From: Simplicispira sedimenti
Lineage (GTDB): Bacteria; Pseudomonadota; Gammaproteobacteria; Burkholderiales; Burkholderiaceae_C
Direction: 5' to 3'
Assembly: GCF_022760965.1 (NCBI RefSeq)
Contig: NZ_JAKVIJ010000001.1
Location: 186,001 to 250,000 of the forward strand
Length of the DNA: 64,000 nucleotides
Below are positions 32,198-40,608 of this stretch, in pieces. The notes under the pieces were generated by a model that saw only the letters and a program-made list of their open reading frames with translations, searched no databases and was not told the origin of the DNA. The position numbers and the translations under genes were made by a program. The stretch's first letter is position 1, and each line of letters opens with the position of its first letter.

Positions 32198-34198
32198 ATG
32201 TTTGAACCCCGCAATCACCAGGCGCCCGCTGCGCGCCTGTGGTCCCTCTTGAGTCCTTTGGGCGCCTACGCGCCGATCGGCCTGTTGTTCCTTGTCGGCC
32301 TGCCGATGCTGTCGCTCTCGCGCATCGCGCTGATGCTGTGGCAGTGGGATCGCGTGGCCGCCACCGGCATCTGGCCCGACATGCTGCTCCATGGCGTTCG
32401 CGTGGACATCATCCAGTTGAGTCTGCTCGGCTTGCCACTGCTGCTTCTGGCACCGGTGCTGGCCATGCACCGGACCTGGCGGTTCTGGCGTGTGCTGAGC
32501 AGGTACTGGGTGGTTCTGTCGGTCGCGCTCCTGGCCCTGCTGGAAATCGCGTCGCCTGCATTCATCAACGAATACGACTCGCGCCCCAACCGCCTGTTCG
32601 TCGAATACCTGAAATACCCCGCCGAAGTGTTCCCCATGCTGTGGAACGGGTTTCGCCTCCACCTGGTGGGCGGAACGCTTGCCACAACCTTCGTCGTGTG
32701 GGCCATGGTGCGGCTGACCCGGCCGTGGCTGACGGTAGCGCCGTCCTGGTCCCGCCTCAAGCTCTGGCTGACCTGGCCGCTGCTGGCGCTGTTGGCCTTG
32801 GTGGCCATCCGGTCGAGCTTTGACCACCGCCCGGCCAACCCGGCATTGTTCGCGCTCACCAACGATGCCATGGTGAACACGCTGATCCTCAATTCGACCT
32901 GGTCGGTGGCACACGCCATCTACGGCATGAAGCATGAGGCACGCTCCAGCGAAATCTACGGGTCGATGAAAGAGAACGACATCCTCCAGCAGGTGCTTGC
33001 CACGCGCCAGCTGCTGCAAGATGCGCGGCCCTTGGTCGGCGACCGGGAGATCCCGACGCTGACCGACCAGAAGGCAAGCATCCGGCGCGAGCGGCCGCTC
33101 AACCTGGTGATCATTCTGGAAGAAAGCCTGGGCGCCACCTTTGTCGAGTCGTTGGGGGGCGTCCCCGTGACGCCGGAAATCGAGAAGCTCAAGGAAGAGG
33201 GCTGGTGGTTTGAGCAGCTCTATGCCACCGGCACCCGCTCGGTGCGCGGCATCGAGGCGGTGGTCACAGGATTCCCGCCCACGCCGGCGCAGTCGGTGGT
33301 GAAACTGTCGCTGGCGCAGAACAACTTCTCCACGCTGGCTCAGATTCTCGGAAAACAGGGCTACGAGTCGGAGTTCATCTACGGTGGCGAATCGCATTTC
33401 GACAACATGCGCGGCTTCTTCATGGCCAACGGTTTCTCCCGCGTCACGGACCAGAACGACTACGAATCCCCGGTCTTCAAGGGAAGCTGGGGGGTTTCGG
33501 ACGAGGATCTGCTGAACAAGACACACGAACGGCTGCTGGCCAAGCACGCCGAAGGCAAGCGCTCGTTCACGCTCGTGTTCACTTCGTCGAACCACACGCC
33601 TTTCGAGTTTCCGGACGGCCGCATCGAGCTGTACGAGCAGCCCAAGGGCACGGACAACAACGCGGTCAAGTACACCGACTACGCGCTCGGCCAGTTTGTG
33701 AAAAAGGCCCGCTCCAGCGATTACTGGAAAGACACGGTTTTCGTCGTCGTCGCCGACCATGACATCCGCGTGCGCGGCGACAGCCTGGTTCCCATCGAGC
33801 GTTTCCATATTCCAGGGCTGATCTTTGGCGCGGACATTCCGCAGCGCAAGGTCAAAACGGTGGCCAGCCAGATCGATCTTGCGCCCACACTGCTGTCCTT
33901 GATGGGGGTCGATGCCAAGCACCCAATGATCGGACGCGATCTGACCCGTGAGCCGGACAGCCTCCCAGGCCGGGCGATGATGCAGTACGAGCAGAACTAT
34001 GCCTGGATGGAGGGACAGAAGGTGGTGATCCTGCGTCCGGGCAAGGAAGCATCGCACGCTGACTACGACCCGGCGCGCAAGCACCTGACCACCGCTGCGC
34101 AGCCACCAGAGAACGGCAAGGCCATGGAGGAGCGCGCGCTCGCGCATGTCCAGCTGGGGGCATGGCTGTATCGGTCGCAGCTCTACCGTCTGCCTTGA
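32198..34198 (+). CDS. LTA synthase-like sulfatase-fold membrane transferase
   Basis: A 666-residue protein with five N-terminal helices (~24-210) and a periplasmic sulfatase/alkaline-phosphatase domain. Active-site motifs: LVIILEESLGATFV (metal Glu), YATGTRSVRGIEAVVTGFPP (nucleophilic Thr), VFTSSNHTPFEFP and VVVADHDIR (metal ligands). The family includes LtaS and OpgB/MdoB phosphoglycerol transferases, which also release diacylglycerol. In a gram-negative this may modify periplasmic glucans or LPS; the substrate is unknown. It starts 12 bases after dgkA. Confidence 0.9.
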   Translation: MFEPRNHQAPAARLWSLLSPLGAYAPIGLLFLVGLPMLSLSRIALMLWQWDRVAATGIWPDMLLHGVRVDIIQLSLLGLPLLLLAPVLAMHRTWRFWRVLSRYWVVLSVALLALLEIASPAFINEYDSRPNRLFVEYLKYPAEVFPMLWNGFRLHLVGGTLATTFVVWAMVRLTRPWLTVAPSWSRLKLWLTWPLLALLALVAIRSSFDHRPANPALFALTNDAMVNTLILNSTWSVAHAIYGMKHEARSSEIYGSMKENDILQQVLATRQLLQDARPLVGDREIPTLTDQKASIRRERPLNLVIILEESLGATFVESLGGVPVTPEIEKLKEEGWWFEQLYATGTRSVRGIEAVVTGFPPTPAQSVVKLSLAQNNFSTLAQILGKQGYESEFIYGGESHFDNMRGFFMANGFSRVTDQNDYESPVFKGSWGVSDEDLLNKTHERLLAKHAEGKRSFTLVFTSSNHTPFEFPDGRIELYEQPKGTDNNAVKYTDYALGQFVKKARSSDYWKDTVFVVVADHDIRVRGDSLVPIERFHIPGLIFGADIPQRKVKTVASQIDLAPTLLSLMGVDAKHPMIGRDLTREPDSLPGRAMMQYEQNYAWMEGQKVVILRPGKEASHADYDPARKHLTTAAQPPENGKAMEERALAHVQLGAWLYRSQLYRLP

Positions 34199-34203
34199 CC
34201 GCA

Positions 34204-34223
34204 CGGCGGGGCACGCCCCGCCG
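34204..34223 (+). terminator. Hairpin after the eptA-dgkA operon
   Basis: CGGCGGGG-CACG-CCCCGCCG, 8-bp stem, five bases past the last stop codon. No T-tract follows, so it may act as a transcript end stabiliser or a weak terminator. Confidence 0.4.
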
Positions 34224-34350
34224 AATGGATGGCGGCGCCGCCCCCTTGCTGAACGCCAGTGCAACAAGCCGTTCAGCAGCGATTCATGCCCTCCGGCGCA
34301 GACTGAAGGCACAGTCACTTTCGACTGACCTTTCTTGCGAGGAGATCGCC

Positions 34351-34635
34351 ATGAACCCCATCCCCTTTTTCTCCGCCTTTGTGCTGGCCTCGCTGGTGTC
34401 CACCCCGCTGCTGGCGGGCGAACATGACCACCGCCGCACCCCGACGGCCGAACGCAATCTGCAAGACATGTGCCCGGTGCCCACCAGCGTGAGCGCCCAG
34501 GAGCCGGGCTATGGATGGCAGTATTTCAGCGACCCGGCCACCCACCACGCGGTGGTCATCAGCCCCGAAGGGGACTACTACTTCAGCCGCGGCAAGGGGC
34601 TGCACTGGGTGGCTTCGGCGCAGTCCGGCGCCTGA
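34351..34635 (+). CDS. Small secreted protein, unrecognised
   Basis: A 94-residue protein with a signal peptide (MNPIPFFSAFVLASLVSTPLLAG) and a mature region containing HDHRR, a Cys (DMCPVP) and the aromatic repeat-like GYGWQYFSDPATHHAVVISP. A strong GAGGAG ribosome site precedes the ATG. It is between the eptA operon and the convergent apbE gene, with 21 bases to the latter. I do not recognise a family; the function is unknown. Confidence 0.7.
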   Translation: MNPIPFFSAFVLASLVSTPLLAGEHDHRRTPTAERNLQDMCPVPTSVSAQEPGYGWQYFSDPATHHAVVISPEGDYYFSRGKGLHWVASAQSGA

Positions 34636-34656
34636 GCTGCGCTCCCGAGGGCGGGG

Positions 34657-35622
34657 CTATGCTGGGGCAAAGCGCCCCAGACCCACCTCCACCAGAGCGC
34701 CTTCACGGTGCAGCAGCCACAGGGCTTCCAGCCCCATGCGCTGCGCCAGGGCCAGGCCAGCACCAGGGCCGGCCACCAGCAGCGCGGTGGCCCAGGCATC
34801 GGCATGCATGCAACTGCGTGCCAGCACCGTGACCGAAGCAACCCCGTTGTGCACGGGTGCGCCGCTGCGCGCATCCATGGTGTGGGCCAGGCGCTGGCCC
34901 TGTACGTCCCAGAAATGCCGGTAGTCGCCCGAGGTGGCCACGGCAAGATCCTGCAGCTCGATGACCCCGCGCACTGCGCGACGTCCGACCTCAGGCTGCT
35001 CCAGCGCCACGGGCCAGGCACCACCGCCCGGCTGACCCCCCACGGCGCGCAGTTCACCGTCCAGTGCCACCAGCGCATGGCGCACCCCCTGCTGTTGCAG
35101 CACCGCCGCCATGCGGTCCACCGCGTAGCCCTTGGCAATGCCGCACAGGTCGATCTGCACCGCCGCGTGCTTGCGTGCGCGGCCCTGGGTGGCGTCCAGC
35201 TCCAGGCAGGTATGGGTGGGTGGATGGGCGGCACTGCGTGCGCTGCCGATGGCGGCGGCATCGGGCGCGGTGCGCGCCGCGCCAAAGCCCCAGGCGTCCA
35301 CCAGCGCACCCACGCCGATGTCGAAGGCGCCCTGGCTCAGGCGGCCGATGTCCAGTGCGCAGGTCAGGACGTCCAGCATCTCGCTCGGCAGGTCCACCCA
35401 AGCACCCACCGGCGCATGGTTCAGGCGCACCAGGTCGCTGTCGGGCTTCCAGGGAGACATCTGCGCATCCACCCGCTCCACGGCAGCGGCCAGGTCCTGG
35501 CGCAGGGTGTGCCACTGCGCCTCGGGCCGTGGTGCGCAGGTGACGGACCAGCGCGTACCCATGGTGGGCCCGTGCAGCGTGGCATGCCCAGCGGCAGCGG
35601 GTTCAGAACACATCTTCGGCAT
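34657..35622 (-). CDS. apbE: FAD:protein FMN transferase (ApbE)
   Basis: A 321-residue flavin transferase that attaches FMN covalently to Thr/Ser in target proteins. MGTRWSVT, FDIGVGALVDAWGFG, IDLCGIAKGYAVDRMA, ALDGELRAVG and ATSGDYRHFW with HTMDARSGAPV cover the ApbE core; the D in the final motif is the Mg ligand. No signal peptide is visible (N-terminus MPKMCSEPAAAGHATLHG), which is unusual because ApbE normally acts in the periplasm. The start overlaps the upstream PepSY-flavodoxin gene by 20 bases, so the two are coupled. Confidence 0.93.
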   Translation of the reverse strand: MPKMCSEPAAAGHATLHGPTMGTRWSVTCAPRPEAQWHTLRQDLAAAVERVDAQMSPWKPDSDLVRLNHAPVGAWVDLPSEMLDVLTCALDIGRLSQGAFDIGVGALVDAWGFGAARTAPDAAAIGSARSAAHPPTHTCLELDATQGRARKHAAVQIDLCGIAKGYAVDRMAAVLQQQGVRHALVALDGELRAVGGQPGGGAWPVALEQPEVGRRAVRGVIELQDLAVATSGDYRHFWDVQGQRLAHTMDARSGAPVHNGVASVTVLARSCMHADAWATALLVAGPGAGLALAQRMGLEALWLLHREGALVEVGLGRFAPA

Positions 35623-37786
35623 AGCGCTCCTCCGCTTTGAGCTGCTGCACGCTCAGGTGCAGCGGGGCCAGCAGTTCATCCAGCGCCTGGGCCACTCCGC
35701 GTGCCATGGCCTGGCTGCCGCACACGCGCACCAGGGCACCGTGCGCCAGCAGGCCGCGCAAATGTTCGGCGTCACGGCGCAGGGCGTCCTGCACATAGCC
35801 GCCGCCCCCCGGGATGCGCGAAAACACCTTGGTTACACCCGCCACGCGCCCTTGTTGTTGCCACTGCGCGATCTCGGGCCCGAAGTAGTCGTCGCACGCC
35901 GGATCGCGCCCGCCAAAGTACAGGAACATGGGCTTGTGCCCCTCGTTGCGCCGGATGAAACCGGCCAGCGGCGCCACGCCGGTGCCCGCACCAATGAGCA
36001 CCACGCTGCGCCGCGAGCGCCCCAGCGCAAAACCAGGATTGGGTCGGACGAAGGCCTGCACGCTGCCGCCTGGCACCAGGCCCAGCAGGTGCGTGGAGCA
36101 CAGGCCGCCAGGCATCTGGCGCACACAGATTTCCACAAAGCCATCCTGCCAGCCCGAGGCCAGCGAGTAGTAGCGCGGCACGCTGCTGCCTGGCGGCACG
36201 ATACCCAGCAGATCGCCTGCGTCGAAGTGCGCCAGCCCACCTTGCGCGGGCAAGGCGAAACGCAAAATGGCCGTCGGCTGACCGGGCCGCCCGGGGTAGT
36301 CCTGGCGCGCCTGCAGCGCGAGCGCCGTGGTGGGTGGCAGACGCGGCACATAGTGCAGGGGCAGGGGCGCCCCCAGCGCTTGCGCCAGCGCCTGGCCCCA
36401 GCGGGCGAACTGCTGGCTGGACTGCTGGTGGATGCACTCCAGCGGCAGCAACGTGGGCCAGCCCCGCGCGCGCAGGGCCTCATCCAGGGCCTGGGCGTAG
36501 GCACAAAAGCCAGGGTACTGGCGGTCGCCAAAGCCCAGCACGGTCACAGGTGTGGCGCCCGCCGGTGCGGCGGCAATGCGCTGCAGGGCCAGGCGTGCAT
36601 GCGTAGGTGCCTGGCCATCGCCGTAGGTGGCAGCCAGGATGAATACCTGGCGCGTGGCGGGCGTGGTCTGAAACTGCTCCAGCGCCGCCGTGTGTACCCG
36701 GTGGCCTTGCTGCACCAGCGCTTCGTGCAGCGCCTGCGCAAAGCCCCAGGTGCTGCCGCCTTCACTGGCGACAAAGACCAGCACATCGGCCTGCGCCAGT
36801 GTGCTGTTGTGGGCCGTGCGCGGCGCCTGGCGGCGTGCCTGCCACCAGATGAGCAGGCCCGAGAGCCAGAACAGCGGCACGCTCGCACCTGCCAGCCCCA
36901 GCACCACGGCCCAGGGCCAGGCGGCTTCGCCCGTGTGCAGCACCACAGCCCAGTCCACCACCTGCTGCGCCAGGGTGGCGTCCTGCCAAGCCAAGCGCTG
37001 GCCGGTGTAGCGATCCAGCCAGCCAGCGCCCTGGCGCGTGGCGAGCTTCCAGGTGTCCTGCGGGTCGGCGGCGTCCGGGAAGTTGAGGCGCCGCAGGTCC
37101 TGCACCGCCAGGCCCTGCAAGGGCGCCAGTTGCGCCACGGGCAAAGCGGCCTGACCGGTGGGCACGGAGGCCACCTCGGGCTCGACGCCGGCATCCAGCA
37201 CCACCAGGCCCAGGGTGGAGGCGCTCATGGTGAGCGCCGTGACCGATGTCAGGAACAACACGGCCAGCAACACCCGGCCCGTGACGGTATGGATGCGCTG
37301 CGCCAGCGTGCCACGCACACGCCCTGCCATGTGACGCCAGCCGCCCATGCGGCGCAGCAGCAACACCAGGCCCGAGGCGCACAACAGCCCCAGACCCAGC
37401 GCAACGCCTGCGGCACCCCAGCGCCCAGCGTCGCCCAGCAAGAACGCGCGGTGCAGGTTCTTCACCCAGCGTGGCAGCGCGGAAGCCTGGTAGGCGCCCA
37501 GAACACGGCCATCGGCCGGGTCCACATACGATGCCTGCGCCTGTTCGCCATCAAAACCAAACACCACGATGGCGCCCGAGGGCAGGCGGCGAATTTCCTC
37601 TGCGCCGGGCACGCCACGCGCCACACGCTCGGCCAGCGTGGCCACGGTCAGTCCAGGGTCTGCCGGTCGGGCACGCCAGGCCTGCTGCACCGGGTCGAAC
37701 GCCAGCAGTGCGCCAGTCATGCCCAGCACCAGGACCAGGGCACCCAGCAGCAGCCCCACCCAGCGGTGGAGGGTCTTCCAGTTCAT
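35603..37786 (-). CDS. PepSY-TM / flavodoxin / FNR fusion oxidoreductase
   Basis: A 727-residue membrane flavoprotein. Residues 1-320 form a PepSY_TM domain with four helices and paired histidines (H7, H112, H166, H284) typical of haem ligation; ~334-480 is a flavodoxin domain (ASEGGSTWGFAQALHEAL, ATYGDGQAPTHARLAL); ~500-727 is a ferredoxin-NADP reductase-like domain (RYYSLAS for FAD, GAGTGVAPLAGF for NADPH, C-terminal RYAEDVF). It resembles cytochrome P450 reductase joined to a transmembrane haem module. It would pass electrons from NADPH through FAD and FMN to periplasmic acceptors. ApbE and DUF2271 genes flank it. Confidence 0.92.
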   Translation of the reverse strand: MNWKTLHRWVGLLLGALVLVLGMTGALLAFDPVQQAWRARPADPGLTVATLAERVARGVPGAEEIRRLPSGAIVVFGFDGEQAQASYVDPADGRVLGAYQASALPRWVKNLHRAFLLGDAGRWGAAGVALGLGLLCASGLVLLLRRMGGWRHMAGRVRGTLAQRIHTVTGRVLLAVLFLTSVTALTMSASTLGLVVLDAGVEPEVASVPTGQAALPVAQLAPLQGLAVQDLRRLNFPDAADPQDTWKLATRQGAGWLDRYTGQRLAWQDATLAQQVVDWAVVLHTGEAAWPWAVVLGLAGASVPLFWLSGLLIWWQARRQAPRTAHNSTLAQADVLVFVASEGGSTWGFAQALHEALVQQGHRVHTAALEQFQTTPATRQVFILAATYGDGQAPTHARLALQRIAAAPAGATPVTVLGFGDRQYPGFCAYAQALDEALRARGWPTLLPLECIHQQSSQQFARWGQALAQALGAPLPLHYVPRLPPTTALALQARQDYPGRPGQPTAILRFALPAQGGLAHFDAGDLLGIVPPGSSVPRYYSLASGWQDGFVEICVRQMPGGLCSTHLLGLVPGGSVQAFVRPNPGFALGRSRRSVVLIGAGTGVAPLAGFIRRNEGHKPMFLYFGGRDPACDDYFGPEIAQWQQQGRVAGVTKVFSRIPGGGGYVQDALRRDAEHLRGLLAHGALVRVCGSQAMARGVAQALDELLAPLHLSVQQLKAEERYAEDVF

Positions 37787-37795
37787 GCCTGTCCT

Positions 37796-38272
37796 TTATT
37801 GAAGCTGGAAGCTCACTGCCTGGATGTACTGCTTGCCCGCCTGTGGCTTGCCTGCCTGGCTGGCCGACAACGGCACGCGCACTTCGCTGGGGCTGTCACG
37901 CATGTTTTCCACCGAGGCGTCCACGCGGATTTCGTAGCCCGCATCGATCAGGGCGTCCGCCAGATCGAGCGTGACCTTGAGCGTGCGCCCCGCACCCACG
38001 CTGGCGCCCGTCACGCCCACCAGGCGCTTGGTGTCGCCGGCCGACAGGCGGTTCCAGTCGGACAGGTGCTTGTAGTACTTGGCCTTGCCGCCCGCCACCC
38101 ACAGCGTGCCCGCGTAGGCGCCCTTGGCATCGGTCAGGTACACGGCGAGATAAGCACCGTCGCCGCCATAGTTCTTGAGTTGGGTGGTCAGGGTGACCTG
38201 GCGCGCTTGTGCCAAGGCAGGCACGGACAGCGCGCAGGCAGCGGCCAGGGCCGTGAGAAGGGGTTTGGACAT
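37796..38272 (-). CDS. DUF2271 periplasmic protein with TGAS motif
   Basis: A 158-residue exported protein (signal peptide to ~A23, ALAQA) with a DUF2271 domain. VTLTTQLKNYGGDGAYLAVYLTDAKGAYAGTLWVAG is the family core. D80..T88-G89-A90-S91 resembles the ApbE flavinylation motif (D-x-x-S/T-G-A-S/T), although the Asp spacing differs. The gene is nine bases from the PepSY-flavodoxin fusion and lies two genes from apbE. It is a likely FMN-bearing or redox partner of that system; this is inference. Confidence 0.88.
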   Translation of the reverse strand: MSKPLLTALAAACALSVPALAQARQVTLTTQLKNYGGDGAYLAVYLTDAKGAYAGTLWVAGGKAKYYKHLSDWNRLSAGDTKRLVGVTGASVGAGRTLKVTLDLADALIDAGYEIRVDASVENMRDSPSEVRVPLSASQAGKPQAGKQYIQAVSFQLQ

Positions 38273-38319
38273 GGTGTTCTTTCCGGTTCAGAGGGGGTAG
38301 CAGAGCAAGGCGCCGGGCC

Positions 38320-38748
38320 TCACTCGACCTGGCCGCGCACAGCGGTTCCAGGGGTGAAAACAGGTGAAGCGGCAGGAGCGGCTGCGGGAGCCGCGCCATC
38401 GGAAGCAGGCTGCGCGGCACGCTCGGCGCGGCGGTCGCGGTCACGGGAACGCTCGCCGTCCCGGTCTTTGTCGCGGCGCTTCATCTTGACGACCCGAAGC
38501 GTCTCCGGGTCCACCTTGGCCTTGAAGGACCGGCCTTGTGCATCCTTGCCATAGACCTCGTAGCAGCCGTCGTCGATCTTCAGGCGCTGGACGTCCCAGC
38601 CTTGCTGGGTGGCCATCTGGCGCACGGCTTCGCGCGATTGCCAGCGGGCCACCGGCGCATCGCAGTCGTCATCGGCCCAGGTGGGCAGCGTGGCAAGGCC
38701 CATGGCCAAGGCCAGCAGTGCAGTGCGCAGGGGGGAGGTGTGTTTCAT
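38320..38748 (-). CDS. PepSY-domain periplasmic protein
   Basis: A 142-residue exported protein (signal peptide to ~WA of LPTWADDD). It has one PepSY domain (SREAVRQMATQQGWDVQRLKIDDGCYEVYGKDAQGRSFKAKVDPETLRVVKMKRRD) followed by a charged, Ala/Pro-rich tail. PepSY domains occur in propeptide inhibitors and in redox-linked membrane systems. The gene sits between a ferric-reductase-like gene and DUF2271. A second PepSY protein is encoded on the other strand at 40249. Confidence 0.85.
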   Translation of the reverse strand: MKHTSPLRTALLALAMGLATLPTWADDDCDAPVARWQSREAVRQMATQQGWDVQRLKIDDGCYEVYGKDAQGRSFKAKVDPETLRVVKMKRRDKDRDGERSRDRDRRAERAAQPASDGAAPAAAPAASPVFTPGTAVRGQVE

Positions 38749-38770
38749 CGTGCTTCTCCTTCGGGGTGGG

Positions 38771-40141
38771 TTAACGCATGGCAAACGACTCGCGGTGCAG
38801 TCGCCAGGAACGCTGGGTGCTGGCATGGGTATGCAAGGTGTCACCCAGACCCTGGGGGCCGCAGTACCAGATGTCCAGGGGGCCAGCGAGGCCCTGCAAG
38901 TCCTGCGGGCGCAGGAGCTGGCCCTGGGCCGCGCTGTGCACGGTGAGCGGCACCGCGGGCTGCGCCTGGGCGCACAAAGTGCGCAGGCGGGGCAGCAGCG
39001 GGTCGCTCGCAGCGTCGCGGGTGCAGTAATGCATGTGGGCGGGCGCGCTGGCGGCAGACTCTTTTTGCCGCGCCTCCAGCAGCGCCAGGAAGGGCGTGAC
39101 CCCCACACCGGCGGCCACCCACACCTGGGTGCGGTGGGCGGAGCCCTGGCCGTCAAAGCGGCCGTAGGGGCCTTCGATGTCCACCGGCTGCCCCACGCGC
39201 AGCCGCTGGTGCAGGGTGCGCGTGTAGTCACCCAGGGGCTTGATCACCAGGCGCACGAGCGGCTCCCCCTGGAGGCTGCTGCCCAGGGCGTCCGGCGCAC
39301 TGGCAATGGTGAAGGGATGGGCGCCTTCGGCCTGGTCAAAGCGCACAAAGGCGAACTGCCCCGCACGGTGGCCCGGCCAGCTGGACGGCAAGGCGCACAC
39401 CACCTCGATGGGGGCCAGCGTGCGCTCCTCGCCCAGCAGCTCTATCGACTGGATGCGTGCAGCATGGGTGCGCGCGCGCCCCACCCGGCCCGCCAGGGAC
39501 CACAGTGCTGCGCCGCTGCCCACAGCCATCAGAGCGCCCATGAGCTGGCCCAACGGTTGGGACCAATAAGCCAGGGGCATCAGAGCTACCGAATGGAACA
39601 CCAGTGCCAGAAACAGCACCGGCATGGCACGGTGCAACAGGCGCCAGTGCTTGTAGTTCAGCAGGCGCGACAGGAGCGTGAGGGCGATCATGGCCAGCAG
39701 CAGGTAAAAGGCCCACTCCCCCAGGTCCTTGGCGAAATCCCGCGCATCGGTCAGCCAGGGCAGTACGGCATCGCGGGCAGGCTTGCTGCCACGGCCCCAC
39801 AGCGCCTTGAGAATGCCCCCCGACTCCTTGGCTCCCCAGTGGAGCACGGCGGTCAGTGCTGCGGCAATTCCGGTCCACTTGTGCAAGCGGTACACCTTGT
39901 CCATGCCGCCGAGCGCCCGATCCATCCAGGGCAGGCGCAACGCCAGCAGCATGGCCAGCACCATCAGGCCCACGCTCCACAGGCCACTGAGGTAAATCAT
40001 TTGTTGGCGCGCTGCCCACCAGGCAGCGCCCCCGCCCACGGCACCTGCCGCGGGCGCCAGACCTGCCCCCGAAGGGGCCACTGCCAACCATGCCAGGGTG
40101 ATGCCCAGCAACCAGAAACCCAAGACCAGTTTGATCCGCAT
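38771..40141 (-). CDS. Ferric reductase-like transmembrane flavocytochrome
   Basis: A 456-residue protein with six or seven helices (to ~230) and a cytoplasmic FNR-type domain. Helix pairs carry bis-His haem ligands: LHKW..VLHW (14 apart) and LLHR..VFHS (13 apart). The reductase half has AHPFTIASAP (FAD), VWVAAGVGVTPFLALLE and WYCGPQGLGDTL (NAD(P)). It would carry electrons from NAD(P)H across the membrane to Fe3+ or another acceptor. The frame is open far upstream but ATG MRIKLVLGFW with an AAGGAAG ribosome site fixes the start. A homologue lies at 61667. Confidence 0.92.
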   Translation of the reverse strand: MRIKLVLGFWLLGITLAWLAVAPSGAGLAPAAGAVGGGAAWWAARQQMIYLSGLWSVGLMVLAMLLALRLPWMDRALGGMDKVYRLHKWTGIAAALTAVLHWGAKESGGILKALWGRGSKPARDAVLPWLTDARDFAKDLGEWAFYLLLAMIALTLLSRLLNYKHWRLLHRAMPVLFLALVFHSVALMPLAYWSQPLGQLMGALMAVGSGAALWSLAGRVGRARTHAARIQSIELLGEERTLAPIEVVCALPSSWPGHRAGQFAFVRFDQAEGAHPFTIASAPDALGSSLQGEPLVRLVIKPLGDYTRTLHQRLRVGQPVDIEGPYGRFDGQGSAHRTQVWVAAGVGVTPFLALLEARQKESAASAPAHMHYCTRDAASDPLLPRLRTLCAQAQPAVPLTVHSAAQGQLLRPQDLQGLAGPLDIWYCGPQGLGDTLHTHASTQRSWRLHRESFAMR

Positions 40142-40186
40142 ACGATGCTTCCTTTCCTGTTGCAGACCATTGTTGGAAATACCGCT

Positions 40187-40224
40187 TGAACGCTTGCTGA
40201 AACCTGCGTTCATCTGCGGTTCAT
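40187..40224. promoter_or_regulatory. Opposed 11-bp direct repeats between divergent operons
   Basis: On the + strand, GTTCAT at 40208-40213 and 40219-40224 (11-bp period, N5 spacer). On the minus strand, GTTTCA and GTTCA at 40203-40187, also 11 bp apart. Each faces one of the two divergent operons. The arrangement fits a PhoP/OmpR-type regulator binding two sites in the 107-bp region, likely the regulator encoded at 40589. Inferred. Confidence 0.55.
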
Positions 40225-40248
40225 CGGCAGCGCGATACAAACCAGTCC

Positions 40249-40608
40249 ATGAACCTGTCCACCACTTCCTTCCATCGCCGCCTGCTGGCGCGCGCCTTGG
40301 CGCTGTGTCTGGCGGGCGCCACCCCCCTGCTGCATGCCGACGGCGACCACGACAAGGCCCGACAGGCCCTGGTGCAGGGCAAGGTGCAACCCCTGCGCAC
40401 CGTGCTCGAAAAGGTGGAGCGCGACTACCAGGGCCAGGCAGTGAAGGTCGATTTCGACGAGGACGACGGCCGCTACATTTACGAGATACGCCTGTTGCAG
40501 AACGACGGGCGCATGGCCAAGCTGAAGGTGGATGCCGTGGACGGCAAAGTGCTGGAAGTGCGGCGCAAGGAAAAAACAAAGGACCGGGATGCGCATCCTC
40601 ATCGTTGA
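40249..40608 (+). CDS. PepSY-domain periplasmic protein
   Basis: A 119-residue exported protein (signal peptide, cleaved near LLHADG) with a PepSY domain (LRTVLEKVERDYQGQAVKVDFDEDDGRYIYEIRLLQNDGRMAKLKVDAVDGKVLEVRRKE). It is the first gene of an operon with a response regulator and kinase, and its last 20 bases overlap the regulator start. A plausible role is a periplasmic sensor or modulator of the kinase; this is inference from the operon. Confidence 0.87.
   Translation: MNLSTTSFHRRLLARALALCLAGATPLLHADGDHDKARQALVQGKVQPLRTVLEKVERDYQGQAVKVDFDEDDGRYIYEIRLLQNDGRMAKLKVDAVDGKVLEVRRKEKTKDRDAHPHR

Noticed and set aside
29933..34318. A 1,461-codon open frame on the minus strand across eptA, dgkA and the LTA-synthase-like gene
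   Set aside because: It is antisense to three well-recognised genes; its translation is His/Gln/Arg-rich without any domain. Long antisense frames arise from high GC at third codon positions.
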